From NCBI RefSeq assembly GCF_010550695.1, contig NZ_JAAGOB010000006.1, positions 1 through 64,000 on the forward strand: a stretch of 64,000 nucleotides of DNA, written 5' to 3'. The DNA comes from Phytoactinopolyspora alkaliphila. Lineage in GTDB: Bacteria > Actinomycetota > Actinomycetes > Jiangellales > Jiangellaceae. The position numbers and the translations under genes are program-made. The notes below the pieces were generated by a model. That model saw nothing but the letters and a program-made list of their open reading frames with translations. It ran no database searches and was not told the origin of the DNA. Positions 9,162-18,784 of this stretch are shown here, piece after piece. Positions within the stretch are counted from its first letter, which is position 1, and each line of letters starts with the position of its first letter.

Positions 9162-9992
9162 TCATTCCGCCTTGTCGAGAAAGGCATCGGCGAAGCTGAC
9201 GTCGGAGGCGTCGTCAAAGTCCACCACGGTCCATTCGGCACCGCCGCCGAGGCGGACCTCCATTCGCATGAGCAGGCCGTCGTCGTCGATCCAATACCGC
9301 AACGTGGCGTCGCTGCCGTCGGGAGCTGCCGTGGAGGTGGCGGGATCATGCGCCTCGTCATGCGTGGGACCGAGAATCACGTCGGCAGGCACGCCGTCCA
9401 CCTCGTCCGACCGTAGCCACCGGGCATCCGTCTGCCGCAACAGGAGCGGGTTGTCCGGGCGGTCGCTACCCGCGGCCAACACCACCGCAAGTGCCGCGTG
9501 CAGGCGCGACTCGGCCGGGCTGAGCGACGACGAGGTCCAAGCGTCCGTGCCGGTGGCGGTGTCCGGCGGCGGCAACGGAACGGCTTCGTCGTCGCCGACG
9601 GGATCGTGCGAGCTGATGGTGTCCTCCGACCACGCGACGAGGAGAGGGCCTTGACCGCCGTCCGCACGGTTGTCGTGGACACCCGCGTAACCGAGACCGG
9701 ATTCGAAATCCACCCATCCGTCCACGGCGTAGCGCGCGCCCGAGTCCGTCACTTCGAACCGAACAGCCCGCACGCCGGTGTTGAAATTGGTGAAGCGCAT
9801 GATCGCCAGGCGCTGAGCCTCGTCGGCGGTCAGGGGGCGAAGATCACCCTGAGAAGCCGCGGTAGCGCTGCCATCGGCCGCCGCGTTGTCGTCATCCGCG
9901 GAGCTGCCGCATCCGGTGACGGCCAGCGCGAAAGCCACTGTGCCGGCTAACAGTGCCGACAGACGTGTACTGCGGGGCGATGGCGTCTTCAC
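9162..9992 (-). CDS. Putative lipoprotein of unknown function
   Basis: A 276-residue exported protein. A signal sequence ends in a lipobox-like VTGC with the acceptor Cys at residue 28, then a disordered Asp/Ala/Ser stretch to about residue 50. The rest looks like one soluble beta-rich domain (RFTNFNTGVRAVRFEV; RYAVDGWVDFESGLGYAGV) that I cannot assign to a family. The fold may be LppX/LolA-like, but this is a guess. The ATG start overlaps the stop of the upstream beta-helix gene (ATGA), so the two are translationally coupled and probably act together outside the membrane. The gene lies before an ECF sigma factor, but it has no anti-sigma features and no membrane helix beyond the signal. Confidence 0.7.
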   Translation of the reverse strand: MKTPSPRSTRLSALLAGTVAFALAVTGCGSSADDDNAAADGSATAASQGDLRPLTADEAQRLAIMRFTNFNTGVRAVRFEVTDSGARYAVDGWVDFESGLGYAGVHDNRADGGQGPLLVAWSEDTISSHDPVGDDEAVPLPPPDTATGTDAWTSSSLSPAESRLHAALAVVLAAGSDRPDNPLLLRQTDARWLRSDEVDGVPADVILGPTHDEAHDPATSTAAPDGSDATLRYWIDDDGLLMRMEVRLGGGAEWTVVDFDDASDVSFADAFLDKAE

Positions 9993-11350
9993 GCTGTGCC
10001 CACGCGCTCAGCGAGCAGGGTCGTGTCTGGAACGCCGAACTCGGCTTCGGAGGGCATGTCGACCGAGTCCGGCAGCGGCGCTGGGACCGTCTCGACGTCG
10101 ATGCGGCTCGGCTGATCCGGTGGAACCGGAACCTTGAGAAAGCTGATTCCCGGCGGCGCCTCGACACGCGGGGAGTCGTCGGCGGAGGCCGGCTCGTCGG
10201 CGCTGTCGTCCGCGGGACACGACATATCGAGCAGGACGGACGGCGAGGCCGTCGTCGCTGTGTTCTCCTCGAAGCAGTTGGCGGCACTGGGCGCGCGGGC
10301 AGCGGACTGATCGACCACGTCGACTCCGTTGCCGCCAAGGACGTTCCCGATGAAACGGTTCTCAACGGCTGGGATGTCCTCCGCGTTGCTCAGGCTGATA
10401 CCTGAGTGGGGATTGCCCTCGATCCGGTTCGCCGACACCAGGTTGCGTTGTCCGCCGTTGACCGCCAGGCCCACGCCGAACCCCCCGAGGGCGTGAGCGG
10501 GCGAATCGTCGCTGGTGTTCTCGCTGATCAGATTCCCGACGACGACGTTCTCCCGCTGTGGCGTGAACGCTTCCTGATAGCTGGAGATCAGCGTCATGCC
10601 GATGCGATTGCCGGAGAATCGGTTGCCGGCGATCATCAGCGAGTCCGAGGCGTTGGCGTTCTCGAAGCCGATCGCGTTGCGTTCGGCGACGTTCGAGGTG
10701 ACCAGGATGTCGCACTGCTCGCACTGGCCCACGTAGAAACCGGAATCTGCTGACCCGGATGTGTAGGAGTCAGTGATCGAGCCATGCCGGGCGTTGAACG
10801 CGTAGATGCCGTACAGCCCGTTGTTGTAGGCCGTGACGTGGTCGATGGAGAACCGTTCCACCGGTGGAAACTCCGCCGGATCGAGTTCGGTGTAGCCGGG
10901 TCCGCCGTGGGCGAGGGGACCATTCTCATCGTGCATCCCGGTGACGAGGACGCCGTAGAACAGAGTCGAGTGCACGGTCAGGTTCTCTATACGCACGCCG
11001 TGCGCGGAGGCGAAGACGCCGAACGACCGTGTGCCTTCGCCGTCGATGACCACGGCGTTGCGGTCGGTGCCGCGCAGGGTGACGTCGGGCTTGTCGATCG
11101 TCACCTCTTCCGGATAGATGCCCGGACCCACGAGCACCATTCCTCCGCTGGTGACCTGTTCGAGGCCTTCGGCGATCGTGGCAGCGTCCTCCGGTACCCG
11201 GATCACGGCGCCGTCGCCTGCGGCGTCGTTCGAATCCGAGCCGCCCGGCTCGTCGTCGCCCCCCTGCCCGCACGCAGAGGCGAGAAGCCCGATGAACACG
11301 ATCACCGCTATACCCAGCCGGCGTCGGCCGGCCGCCCCGCACATACCCAT
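9989..11350 (-). CDS. Right-handed parallel beta-helix lipoprotein (NosD/pectate-lyase-like fold)
   Basis: A 453-residue exported protein with signal peptide and lipobox (LASAC, Cys at residue 27). The body has repeated short rungs rich in N, G and hydrophobic residues (NNGLYGIY, SADSGFYVGQ, NRFSGNRIGMTL, NRIEGNPHSGISL, NRFIGNVLGGNGV), typical of right-handed beta-helix proteins that bind or cleave carbohydrate. The opening segment (IRVPEDAATIAEGLEQV ... GPGIYPEEVTI) matches the start of the NosD/DUF1565-like helix. No lyase or hydrolase active site can be pointed to. An ATG at 11374 is in frame, but the one at 11350 places the signal peptide properly. It is coupled to the downstream lipoprotein by a 4-bp overlap. 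Confidence 0.8.
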   Translation of the reverse strand: MGMCGAAGRRRLGIAVIVFIGLLASACGQGGDDEPGGSDSNDAAGDGAVIRVPEDAATIAEGLEQVTSGGMVLVGPGIYPEEVTIDKPDVTLRGTDRNAVVIDGEGTRSFGVFASAHGVRIENLTVHSTLFYGVLVTGMHDENGPLAHGGPGYTELDPAEFPPVERFSIDHVTAYNNGLYGIYAFNARHGSITDSYTSGSADSGFYVGQCEQCDILVTSNVAERNAIGFENANASDSLMIAGNRFSGNRIGMTLISSYQEAFTPQRENVVVGNLISENTSDDSPAHALGGFGVGLAVNGGQRNLVSANRIEGNPHSGISLSNAEDIPAVENRFIGNVLGGNGVDVVDQSAARAPSAANCFEENTATTASPSVLLDMSCPADDSADEPASADDSPRVEAPPGISFLKVPVPPDQPSRIDVETVPAPLPDSVDMPSEAEFGVPDTTLLAERVGTA

Positions 11351-11417
11351 GGTGGTTGAGTGTAGGCACAACATCCGCGTCGAGTACGACGCCTGACGGC
11401 TGCTCCTGTCGCCGAAA

Positions 11418-11433
11418 CATGATCTAGGTCACA
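11418..11433. promoter_or_regulatory. Crp/GlxR-like half-conserved palindrome
   Basis: Read on the minus strand the site is TGTGACCTAGATCATG. It fits TGTGA-N6-TCACA in the first arm and in TCA of the second. It lies in the 214-bp region between the divergent beta-helix (start 11350) and surface-protein (start 11565) genes. Confidence 0.4.
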
Positions 11434-11564
11434 TCGCGTGCTGATCTTTGTCCGTGCGGACTCTCATACCCAGGACGCCCAGGTGTGTCGCGGTGACGAA
11501 TCGGATCGTACCGGGTCATCACGAGAGCGACGGCGGAGTATTCAGCTAGGGGAAGGGTGGCTCA

Positions 11565-14500
11565 GTGAGGCCAATTCGAGAACGACGCGTCGACCGGCGC
11601 CATGGGAGTATGACGAGGCAGGAGACCCGGCGCCTCGCGCGGAAAGGCGTGGCGGCGCTCGGTGCCGTGGCCATGCTGGGCTCGATGCTGACCGGTGTGC
11701 TGGCACCGCCCGCTGCGCAGGCCGCCGTCGGTGACGAGATCACCGGCACCATCTGGCAGGACTATGACTCGAACGGCATGCTCGACGCCTACGAGGACTC
11801 GGGGCTTCTGGAAGGCATCGAGGTCTACGGCTACGACGCGGAAGGCAACGTTGCCGGCCCAGCTCTCACCGGCGCCGACGGCACGTACACCCTGCCGGTG
11901 ACCAGCGACGCCGGCCCGTGGCGAGTCGAGGCGAACGTGCCGGACACGCCCGACTGGGCAGAGTGGCGGGATTCTGTCGTAGGACGTGCTGCTGGCGCGA
12001 GCAACGGCACCACGGTGCAGTTCGTCGATTCGGTGCCCGCCTCCGATGTGAACTTCTCCTTCCAGGTACCGGGCGCGTTCGTCGAGAACAACCCTCGCGT
12101 TTTCCTTCCGGCATACAGATACGGGACGAGTGATGGTCCCCAGGGTGGTGAGTTCGCGGGCGCGGCGCACTTGTACGACGCGGTAAGTGCGGACAGCCAG
12201 AGTGTCGTGCCAATCACTATGCAGGTACCGTTCCGGGAGGTGGGCGCCACCTACGGCACGGCGTGGCAACGCGCCGAGGAGCCGGGCGGGACTGGGGCCG
12301 TCTTCGCTTCGGCCTACATGCGCCGGCACTCCGGCCTGGGGCCGGCTGGCCTCGGCGCCATCTACCGCATCGTGCCCGATGGTGTCGATCTCACGTCGCC
12401 GACGGCCGGTGCGCAGCTCATGGTCGACCTGACGGCGCACGGCATCGACGTGGGCGACGAGTCCGACACCGGGGCCGCACCCGGCGACCCCCGTGGCCTC
12501 CGCCCGAGGATCATCGCGGATAACCCGCAGTACGAATGGCTGATCGACGCGCAGGCGTGGGACAAGGTGGGCCGGGTTGGCTTGGGTGGCATGGAGATCT
12601 CGAACGACCAGGAGTCGCTCTTCGTCGTCAACCTCCACAACCGATCCCTAGTCCAGGTCCGCATCAGCCGGGACGGCACCTCGGTACTGGACGTCGTCGA
12701 ACACGATCTCAGCAGCTACTTTCCAGTGGACGGTGACCTGCGGCCCTTCGGAGTTTCGTCGAACCCGCTGACCAATGAGATGTATTTGACCGTGACGGAT
12801 ACCGCTGAGTCGACTCAGAACAGCGCCGACTTGCACGGGTACGTGTACGCATTTGACCCGGCCGACCCGACGAACCTGCGTGAGGTCTTGGACTTCCCGT
12901 TGGGGTACAGCCGTCATGCTTCCAACAACATCTACGAAAACCAACCGTGGAGCACCGACAGCGCCGACTACACGGCCAAGTACAACGGCGACGTCATATA
13001 CACGGCGGTGCCATTCGTGTCGGAGGCACGCTATCTCCATGGTGATCTCGTGGTCGGCGTCCGGGACCTCGGTGGTGACCTGTTCGGTTCCTACACGCAT
13101 TTGGCACCGGATCACAGCGGTCTTGTCCGGATCAGATCGCTCGGTGGTGAGCTGCTGAAGGCGGGATCCGACGGCGACGGAACGTGGACGATCGAGCAGA
13201 ACGGCGTCGTCAACGGTGAGAAAGGCACTGGTGGGGCCGGTGCGGGATCGGTTCTGAACGGCCCGTTCGGTCCGGACAAGTTCTTCACGGACAACTGGCT
13301 GAACGGCGCCGAGCACCTTGGGGCCACGCTCGTCGTGCCGAGTCGCGAAGACGGCATCATGGAGACTGGAATCCACGTGGGCGGTGGAGCGTTCCAGGTC
13401 GGCACCCGCCGCTTCTACCAGGAATCGGGAGCTACCTTCCAGCCACGAGGCGCCCTCGTCATTACGGGGACGAACGAAGTCGGGGCTACGCTCAAGGGAA
13501 ACGGTCTCGGTGAGCTGACCGCGATGGCGTCGGCGGCGCCGATCGAGATCGGCAACTACGTCTGGTACGACATCGACAACGACGGTGTCCAGGATCCGGA
13601 CGAGCCGGTGGTCGAGGGCGCGACCGTCAACCTCTACGAGGTGGACGGCGACGGCAACCGCACTCTGGTGAACACCACGCTCACCGATGCGAAGGGCGAG
13701 TACTACTTCTCGTCCAACGACGATGCCTACCAGCTCCAGACACGCACGGACTACGTGGTGGGCGTCGACAACCCAGACGACTACGCCGAGGGCGGGCCTC
13801 TGCATCACTGGTATCCGACCGTGCCGAACACGGGCGACGACGCTTCGGTGGACGCGGATCGCAATGATTCCGACGGCATCGTGGAGCAGACCGACGAGGG
13901 ATCCTTCCCGTACGCGGAGATCACCACGGGCGGCCCGGGAGAGAACGACCACACGATCGACTTCGGGTACTCGAACATCGACTACGAGTTCGACAAGCGG
14001 CTGATCGACGGGCCGACGGAGAACCCGGATGACGACGGCACGTGGACCATTACCTACGAGCTGGTGGCCGAGAACACCGGAATGATCGACGGCTCGTATC
14101 TGCTCACCGATGACCTCACCGGCTACGGCCAGGGCATCGAGGTGGTCGGCACCGAGGTGGTCTCCGGACCGCCCGAGGCCGACGGGCTGCTGAACCCGGA
14201 CTGGGACGGCGTGGACGACCAGCGCGTGGTCACCGACTACGTGCCGATCGACGCGCAGTCCACAATCGACAATGGCACCGAGCACGTCTACACGATCCGC
14301 GTGGCGGTCCGGCTCAACACCGACCCGGAGACGGGTGAGGCGGACGTCGATCCCGAACAGCTGGAATGCGTTCCGGACGCCGTCGCCGGTGACGAGGACA
14401 CAACGGGGCTGTTTAACGTCGCGACCATGTCGCCGGACAACCACGAGGACCTCGTCGACCAGGAGTGCGGTGAGCTTCCGCTGGTCACGCTGGACAAGAC

Positions 14501-16988
14501 GGTGGAGGTCGAGCCCTATGTCGTGGACAGGCAGAACCTGCCGGGCGTCTGGGAGATCGTCTACGGCCTGACGGTCACGAACGAGACGGAGGTGGCGACC
14601 GACTACGACCTGGAGGACCGGCTGCGCTTCGGCAGCGGGATCGACATCGTCGAGGGGTCCGTCGTCGCTGAGAACACCGATCCCGGCGGCATCGCCATCC
14701 GGCCGGAGTTCGACGGCCTGACCGACACCCTGATCGTCGAGGACGAGCCGATCGACGGCTCCGAATCACACCACTACACGGTGACGGTCAGGTTCACGAT
14801 CGACCTGCCGGATCCGCCGTCGGACCCGGACCCGTCGGACTGCTCGCTCATTGAGGGCGAGGAGGACGGAACGGGGCTGTACAACGACGCGAACACGTCG
14901 TTCAACGGCTACCCGGACTACGACGACGAGTGCCGCGAGGTCGGGCAGCCGTCGCACGAGAAGACACTGATCTCAGCTGAGCCGATCGGTGATGGCCAGT
15001 GGGAGGTCGTGTACGGCATCGAGGTCATCAACAAGGGCGTCCAGGCGACGTTCTACGACCTCGACGATGAGCTGCGCTTCACCGACCAGGTGGACATCGT
15101 GTCCGCCGAGGTGACGTCGGCGCCGGACGGCGTGACCCTGTACGACCCCGCGTGGGACGGACAGGAGCAGTTGCGGATCGCCGAGGAGGTCACGATCCTG
15201 GGCACGGACGACGACGGGTACGCACCGCACGAGTACGTGCTCACCGTGATCGCCGACGCTCCGCTCTCGTTCGAGCTGGGCGACGACGGTTCCGACCCGA
15301 CGGCCTGCCCGGCCCCAGGGACGGACCCGACGGCGAACACCGCGTTCAACAACGGCTCCACACTGACCGACGAGTCGGGGCTGACCGAGGAAGACGACGC
15401 CTGCGCCGAACTGCCGGCGTTCGAGATCGACAAGACCATCAGCTCGGGTCCGGTCGGCAACGGCGACGGCACGTGGACCATCACCTACGATGTCGTGGCC
15501 AGGAACGAGGGCTCGGTCGAGCACGAGTACACGGTGACCGACCGGCTGCGCTACGGCGACGGCATCGTCGTTGAGTCCTCCGAGGTGATCACCACGCCGG
15601 ACGGTGTCGACGCGCTCGACACGTGGACCGGACTTGGCGAGCCGGGTGACGAAGCCAACGTGATCGCCACCGGCGTCCTCCTCGACGCGGGCGGAGAGCA
15701 CCTCTACCAGATTCAGGTGGTGTTCTCACTCGACGACGAGCTGCTCACGGAAGAGTCGATGAGCTGCCCGGAGCCGGGCTCAGGCGGGAACGGCGGCCTG
15801 GCCAACGGCGCCGACCTGGAGCACAACGACCTGACCGACGATGCCGAGGTCTGTGCGTCGCTCGGCGAGCCGGATCTGGACAAGACCCTGGTCTCGGCGG
15901 AGCCGATCGGGAACGGTCAGTGGGAGGTGCACTACGACATCACCGTGCGTAACCTCCTGCCCGGCGAGACGGTCTACGACCTCGAGGACGAGCTGCTCTA
16001 CGGCGAAGGCGTCAACGTCGAGTCGGCCGACGTGGTGGCGGCGCCGGACGGTGTCACCACCCGGGACGACTGGGACGGCGTGAGCCAGCTGGTCGTCGCC
16101 GAAAGCGTCACGCTGCCGGGGATGAACGACGACGGTTACGCACCGCACGTCTACACCGTGCGGGTGGTGGCCGACGTTCCGCCCACGTTCCAGGTGGACG
16201 ACGACGGCAACTCGCAGGCTCGATGCCAGGATGAGCCGGGCGAGAACTACGAGCGCGGCGGGCTCAACAACGTCGCCACGCTGCACACCGACGGTGGTGA
16301 CGAGCTCACCGACACCGACTGCGCGGACCTGCCGTCGATCGAGCTGGATAAGACGGTGGCCAGCGGACCGGATGCCACAAGCAACGGCCGCTACGTCGTC
16401 GCTTACGAGCTGGAGGTCGTCAACAACGGCGCAGCCGAGGGCACGTACGTGTTGCGGGACCAGTTCCGCTTCGGCGAGGGCATCGAGATTCTCGACATCC
16501 GCACGGCCAATCTGGAGCCGGGCGACATCGAGGTGCTGGAGTCCTTCACCGGCCAGGGAACGGAACCGGAGGCGGCGGAGAACGCCCTTACCGGGGACGT
16601 GACCATCACCGCCGGTGCTTCGCACACCTACGAGGTGAAGGTTCTCTTCACTCTCGACGGTGACACGGTGACGGCCGAGTCCGCTCGCTGTGTCGACGAG
16701 CCCGGTGACACGACACGGTCGGGCCTGCTCAACGTGGGCCTGCTCGATCACAACGGTCACCAGCTCGAGTCCGATGCGTGCGAGCCGGTCGATCCGCCGG
16801 ACGGCGACGAGCCTCCGGGTGAGGAGCCGCCAGGGGAGGAGCCGCCGGGTGAGGACCCGGAGATGCCGGACACGGGAACGGGGGTTCAGCTCTGGTTGCT
16901 GCTTGCCGGAGTGCTGCTCGTGCTCGGTGGCGCGGGAGTGGCGAGCGTGACGCGTCGTCGTACCGCGAAATCCGGCGCGGAAGGGTAA
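11565..16988 (+). CDS. Giant wall-anchored surface protein with SdrD-like B domains and six DUF11-like repeats (MPDTG motif)
   Basis: An 1807-residue exported protein. A signal peptide ends near residue 52. The first SdrD/Cna-type B domain (about 53-165) includes GTIWQDYDSNGMLD. A region of about 490 residues (165-650) has short beta strands and could be a propeller, but I cannot name it. A second SdrD-like domain follows (GNYVWYDIDNDGVQD, about 665-800). Then come six repeats, each opening with DK(T/R)-type strands and ending in a Cys-bearing linker. The C-terminus has PPGEEPPGEE, MPDTG at residues 1767-1771, a membrane helix and a basic tail. Met replaces the usual Leu of LPXTG. GTG 11565 has GGAAGGGTGG just upstream. 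It is likely an adhesive or structural wall protein. Confidence 0.88.
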   Translation: MRPIRERRVDRRHGSMTRQETRRLARKGVAALGAVAMLGSMLTGVLAPPAAQAAVGDEITGTIWQDYDSNGMLDAYEDSGLLEGIEVYGYDAEGNVAGPALTGADGTYTLPVTSDAGPWRVEANVPDTPDWAEWRDSVVGRAAGASNGTTVQFVDSVPASDVNFSFQVPGAFVENNPRVFLPAYRYGTSDGPQGGEFAGAAHLYDAVSADSQSVVPITMQVPFREVGATYGTAWQRAEEPGGTGAVFASAYMRRHSGLGPAGLGAIYRIVPDGVDLTSPTAGAQLMVDLTAHGIDVGDESDTGAAPGDPRGLRPRIIADNPQYEWLIDAQAWDKVGRVGLGGMEISNDQESLFVVNLHNRSLVQVRISRDGTSVLDVVEHDLSSYFPVDGDLRPFGVSSNPLTNEMYLTVTDTAESTQNSADLHGYVYAFDPADPTNLREVLDFPLGYSRHASNNIYENQPWSTDSADYTAKYNGDVIYTAVPFVSEARYLHGDLVVGVRDLGGDLFGSYTHLAPDHSGLVRIRSLGGELLKAGSDGDGTWTIEQNGVVNGEKGTGGAGAGSVLNGPFGPDKFFTDNWLNGAEHLGATLVVPSREDGIMETGIHVGGGAFQVGTRRFYQESGATFQPRGALVITGTNEVGATLKGNGLGELTAMASAAPIEIGNYVWYDIDNDGVQDPDEPVVEGATVNLYEVDGDGNRTLVNTTLTDAKGEYYFSSNDDAYQLQTRTDYVVGVDNPDDYAEGGPLHHWYPTVPNTGDDASVDADRNDSDGIVEQTDEGSFPYAEITTGGPGENDHTIDFGYSNIDYEFDKRLIDGPTENPDDDGTWTITYELVAENTGMIDGSYLLTDDLTGYGQGIEVVGTEVVSGPPEADGLLNPDWDGVDDQRVVTDYVPIDAQSTIDNGTEHVYTIRVAVRLNTDPETGEADVDPEQLECVPDAVAGDEDTTGLFNVATMSPDNHEDLVDQECGELPLVTLDKTVEVEPYVVDRQNLPGVWEIVYGLTVTNETEVATDYDLEDRLRFGSGIDIVEGSVVAENTDPGGIAIRPEFDGLTDTLIVEDEPIDGSESHHYTVTVRFTIDLPDPPSDPDPSDCSLIEGEEDGTGLYNDANTSFNGYPDYDDECREVGQPSHEKTLISAEPIGDGQWEVVYGIEVINKGVQATFYDLDDELRFTDQVDIVSAEVTSAPDGVTLYDPAWDGQEQLRIAEEVTILGTDDDGYAPHEYVLTVIADAPLSFELGDDGSDPTACPAPGTDPTANTAFNNGSTLTDESGLTEEDDACAELPAFEIDKTISSGPVGNGDGTWTITYDVVARNEGSVEHEYTVTDRLRYGDGIVVESSEVITTPDGVDALDTWTGLGEPGDEANVIATGVLLDAGGEHLYQIQVVFSLDDELLTEESMSCPEPGSGGNGGLANGADLEHNDLTDDAEVCASLGEPDLDKTLVSAEPIGNGQWEVHYDITVRNLLPGETVYDLEDELLYGEGVNVESADVVAAPDGVTTRDDWDGVSQLVVAESVTLPGMNDDGYAPHVYTVRVVADVPPTFQVDDDGNSQARCQDEPGENYERGGLNNVATLHTDGGDELTDTDCADLPSIELDKTVASGPDATSNGRYVVAYELEVVNNGAAEGTYVLRDQFRFGEGIEILDIRTANLEPGDIEVLESFTGQGTEPEAAENALTGDVTITAGASHTYEVKVLFTLDGDTVTAESARCVDEPGDTTRSGLLNVGLLDHNGHQLESDACEPVDPPDGDEPPGEEPPGEEPPGEDPEMPDTGTGVQLWLLLAGVLLVLGGAGVASVTRRRTAKSGAEG

Positions 16989-17020
16989 ACTCAGGCAGCT
17001 GAGCTGAGGGTTGTCATTCG

Positions 17021-17056
17021 GGGGTGTGTCCGGTTCGGATGAGCCGGACACACCCC
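17021..17056 (+). terminator. Terminator after the MPDTG surface protein
   Basis: A perfect 13-bp inverted repeat (17021-17033 with 17044-17056) followed by TTTC, 33 bp after the stop at 16988. Confidence 0.85.
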
Positions 17057-17078
17057 TTTCTATGGGGAGTCATCTGAC

Positions 17079-18221
17079 GTGGAATCGCGTCCCAGCCGGC
17101 GCAGCTTGCTCGGCGCGCTGGCAATCGGTGCCGGCGGTATCGGCGCCGGAACAGTCCTTGGCCGGGCCGCTGCGAGCGAACCGGAGCCACGTGAGGTGGA
17201 CTCCTCTGATGCGGCGCCGGCCGACGTCGCCGCGCCAATTCCTGCAGTGGGGGAGCATCAGGCGGGGATTGCCGTCCCGGCCAACCCCCAGCCCTTCTCG
17301 CTCACACTCGTAGCCGATCTCCCGAACGTCGCGGACGTCTCGTTCTTGCCGTCTGTGGGGGAGCGACTACTCGCCTTTCTCGGCGATGACGCACACGACA
17401 GCGGGGACCTGACGGTCACCGTGGGCGTCGGGCCCCGCGTGGTCGCTGCTGTCGACGCCGCGCTACCCGGTGCCGAACCGCTGCCCGCCTTCGACGGTGA
17501 TACCGAACTGCCGGGGGAGCGCGTCGGAGGCGATCTTCTGATGATCGCCAGCGCGAGCGATCCGACGGTGCTGCCTAGCGTGGTGGACGCTTTGCTGGAG
17601 ACGGTACCTGGCGGCGAGGAGCGCTGGCGCCAGTTCGGTTTCCGGGGCCCGGGTGCGGACGGGATCGTGCGCAACCCGTTAGGTTTCCACGACGGGATCA
17701 TCGTGCCGCGCGGCGAGGAGGAGCTGGCGGAGAACATCTGGTTGCGCGGCGATCTTCGTACTGCAGGCGGCACCATCGCGGTGATCAGACGGCTGCGCAC
17801 GGATGTCCGCGCATTCGGCCGGCTCAGCGTCGTGGAGCAGGAGGCCGCCGTCGGACGCCGGAAGTCAGATGGGGCCCCGCTGTCCGGCGGTGGCCAACGG
17901 GATGAGGTCAGTCTGAGCGCCAAGACCGCGGACGGCCAGTACGTCACGCCGGTCGGTTCGCATGCCCGAGCGGCACATCCGGGACCCACCGGCAGTGCGC
18001 TGATGCTGCGGCGAGGGTACTCATACGCCGAGGGTGCTGACATGGGGCTGGTGTTCACGTGCTTCCAGCGTGACCTGCGGACCTTCGTCGCCACCCAGCA
18101 GCGCATCGACGAGCAGGACGAGATGATGCGCTACGTGACCACCACAGCGAGCGCCAGCTTTCTGGTGCTACCCGGCTTCGACCAGGGCCGTCCCCTCGGC
18201 GCCACCCTGCTCACCGCCTGA
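17079..18221 (+). CDS. Dye-decolourising-type (DyP) haem peroxidase with Tat signal
   Basis: A haem peroxidase that oxidises phenolic or dye-like substrates with H2O2; natural substrates of the family are mostly unknown. The 380-residue product starts with a twin-arginine signal (RRSLLGALAIG, residues 7-17), so it is probably exported folded with its haem. The family GxxDG motif is at 202-206 (GFHDG) with catalytic Asp205. GGTIAVIRRLR (230-240) and SHARAAHP (294-301), which should carry the proximal His, match family signatures, as does RRGYSY (311-316). GTG 17079 has GGGGAG about 10 nt upstream. A terminator separates it from the previous gene. It is not next to an encapsulin or to efeU/efeO genes. 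Confidence 0.88.
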   Translation: MESRPSRRSLLGALAIGAGGIGAGTVLGRAAASEPEPREVDSSDAAPADVAAPIPAVGEHQAGIAVPANPQPFSLTLVADLPNVADVSFLPSVGERLLAFLGDDAHDSGDLTVTVGVGPRVVAAVDAALPGAEPLPAFDGDTELPGERVGGDLLMIASASDPTVLPSVVDALLETVPGGEERWRQFGFRGPGADGIVRNPLGFHDGIIVPRGEEELAENIWLRGDLRTAGGTIAVIRRLRTDVRAFGRLSVVEQEAAVGRRKSDGAPLSGGGQRDEVSLSAKTADGQYVTPVGSHARAAHPGPTGSALMLRRGYSYAEGADMGLVFTCFQRDLRTFVATQQRIDEQDEMMRYVTTTASASFLVLPGFDQGRPLGATLLTA

Positions 18222-18341
18222 ACGACCGCTATTTTCCTGCGGCAGCGCGGGATCCATGTCGCCGACCTGCCCGGTGCTGCTTGGTTCGGCACATCCGTTC
18301 CGCTAAGCGTGACGCCACCCTCATCTCTCGCTCCTTCCCAT

Positions 18342-18413
18342 CCCCTGGCATGGGTTGTGGTCGTAAAAGTCGGACATTTCGGGCGCTCCAGCGACCTTAA
18401 CCCATGCCAGGGG
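18342..18413. repeat. Dispersed long palindromic (REP-like) element, copy 2
   Basis: Arms 18342-18363 and 18392-18413 pair with two exceptions. Arms and loop match the element at 7212-7283, but the loop (GTCGGACATTTCGGGCGCT) runs in the reverse orientation. It lies in the gap after the DyP gene. The rest of that gap holds only the hairpin at 18489-18527. Confidence 0.75.
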
Positions 18414-18488
18414 TTGGGAAGGTTTCAAATATTGATGCGGGTTATTCCGTTGGTGCGCATCCGTTGCTCGCGGTGAGAAGGAGAATGA

Positions 18489-18527
18489 CCGTGCCCTCAC
18501 CACCACCCCCCGATGGTGAGAGCACGG
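18489..18527 (-). terminator. Terminator of the glycosyltransferase/LPDTG operon
   Basis: Arms 18489-18502 and 18514-18527 form a 14-bp stem with one mismatch, 20 bp beyond the stop of the small LPDTG gene on the minus strand. Confidence 0.6.
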
Positions 18528-18546
18528 CCACGTCTGTGGGCGCCGG

Positions 18547-18735
18547 TCAGACCGTCCGGCGCCGGCGCGCGGGCAGGAAGTTCCGCGAGGCCAGGAGCAG
18601 GTAGCCGATGGTGTTGAGGCCGACGGCAATGGCCACGAGAGACCAGAATGCCGGGACGCCGGTGTCGGGGAGTGCCGCGACACTCCCGATGCCGAGGACT
18701 GCTGCGGACGCGTTCAGCGGGTTGCCTTGATACAT
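18547..18735 (-). CDS. Small LPDTG-type sorting-signal protein (62 aa)
   Basis: The ATG at 18735 is preceded by a purine-rich AAGAGAAAGAAC. The product has about 20 small and hydrophobic residues, then LPDTG (residues 22-26), a membrane helix and a basic end (ARRRR). It is therefore almost nothing but a wall-sorting signal or membrane peptide. It lies 49 bp downstream of, and on the same strand as, the family 2 glycosyltransferase, so the two are probably cotranscribed. It might be a sortase substrate carrying a very short exposed N-terminus, or a membrane partner of the glycosyltransferase. The function is unknown. A longer frame upstream, to 18882, overlaps the glycosyltransferase and is unlikely. 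Confidence 0.65.
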   Translation of the reverse strand: MYQGNPLNASAAVLGIGSVAALPDTGVPAFWSLVAIAVGLNTIGYLLLASRNFLPARRRRTV

Positions 18736-18784
18736 GGTGTTCTTTCTCTTGTGTAGTGGTGGAGCGGATGGTGGAACTGAGTGG

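Noticed and set aside
9162-9992. Lipoprotein as anti-sigma factor for the neighbouring ECF factor
   Set aside because: It has no cytoplasmic zinc-binding or anti-sigma domain and no membrane-spanning helix apart from the signal peptide.
17079-18221. DyP peroxidase as encapsulin cargo
   Set aside because: It carries an N-terminal Tat signal, and no encapsulin shell gene lies nearby.
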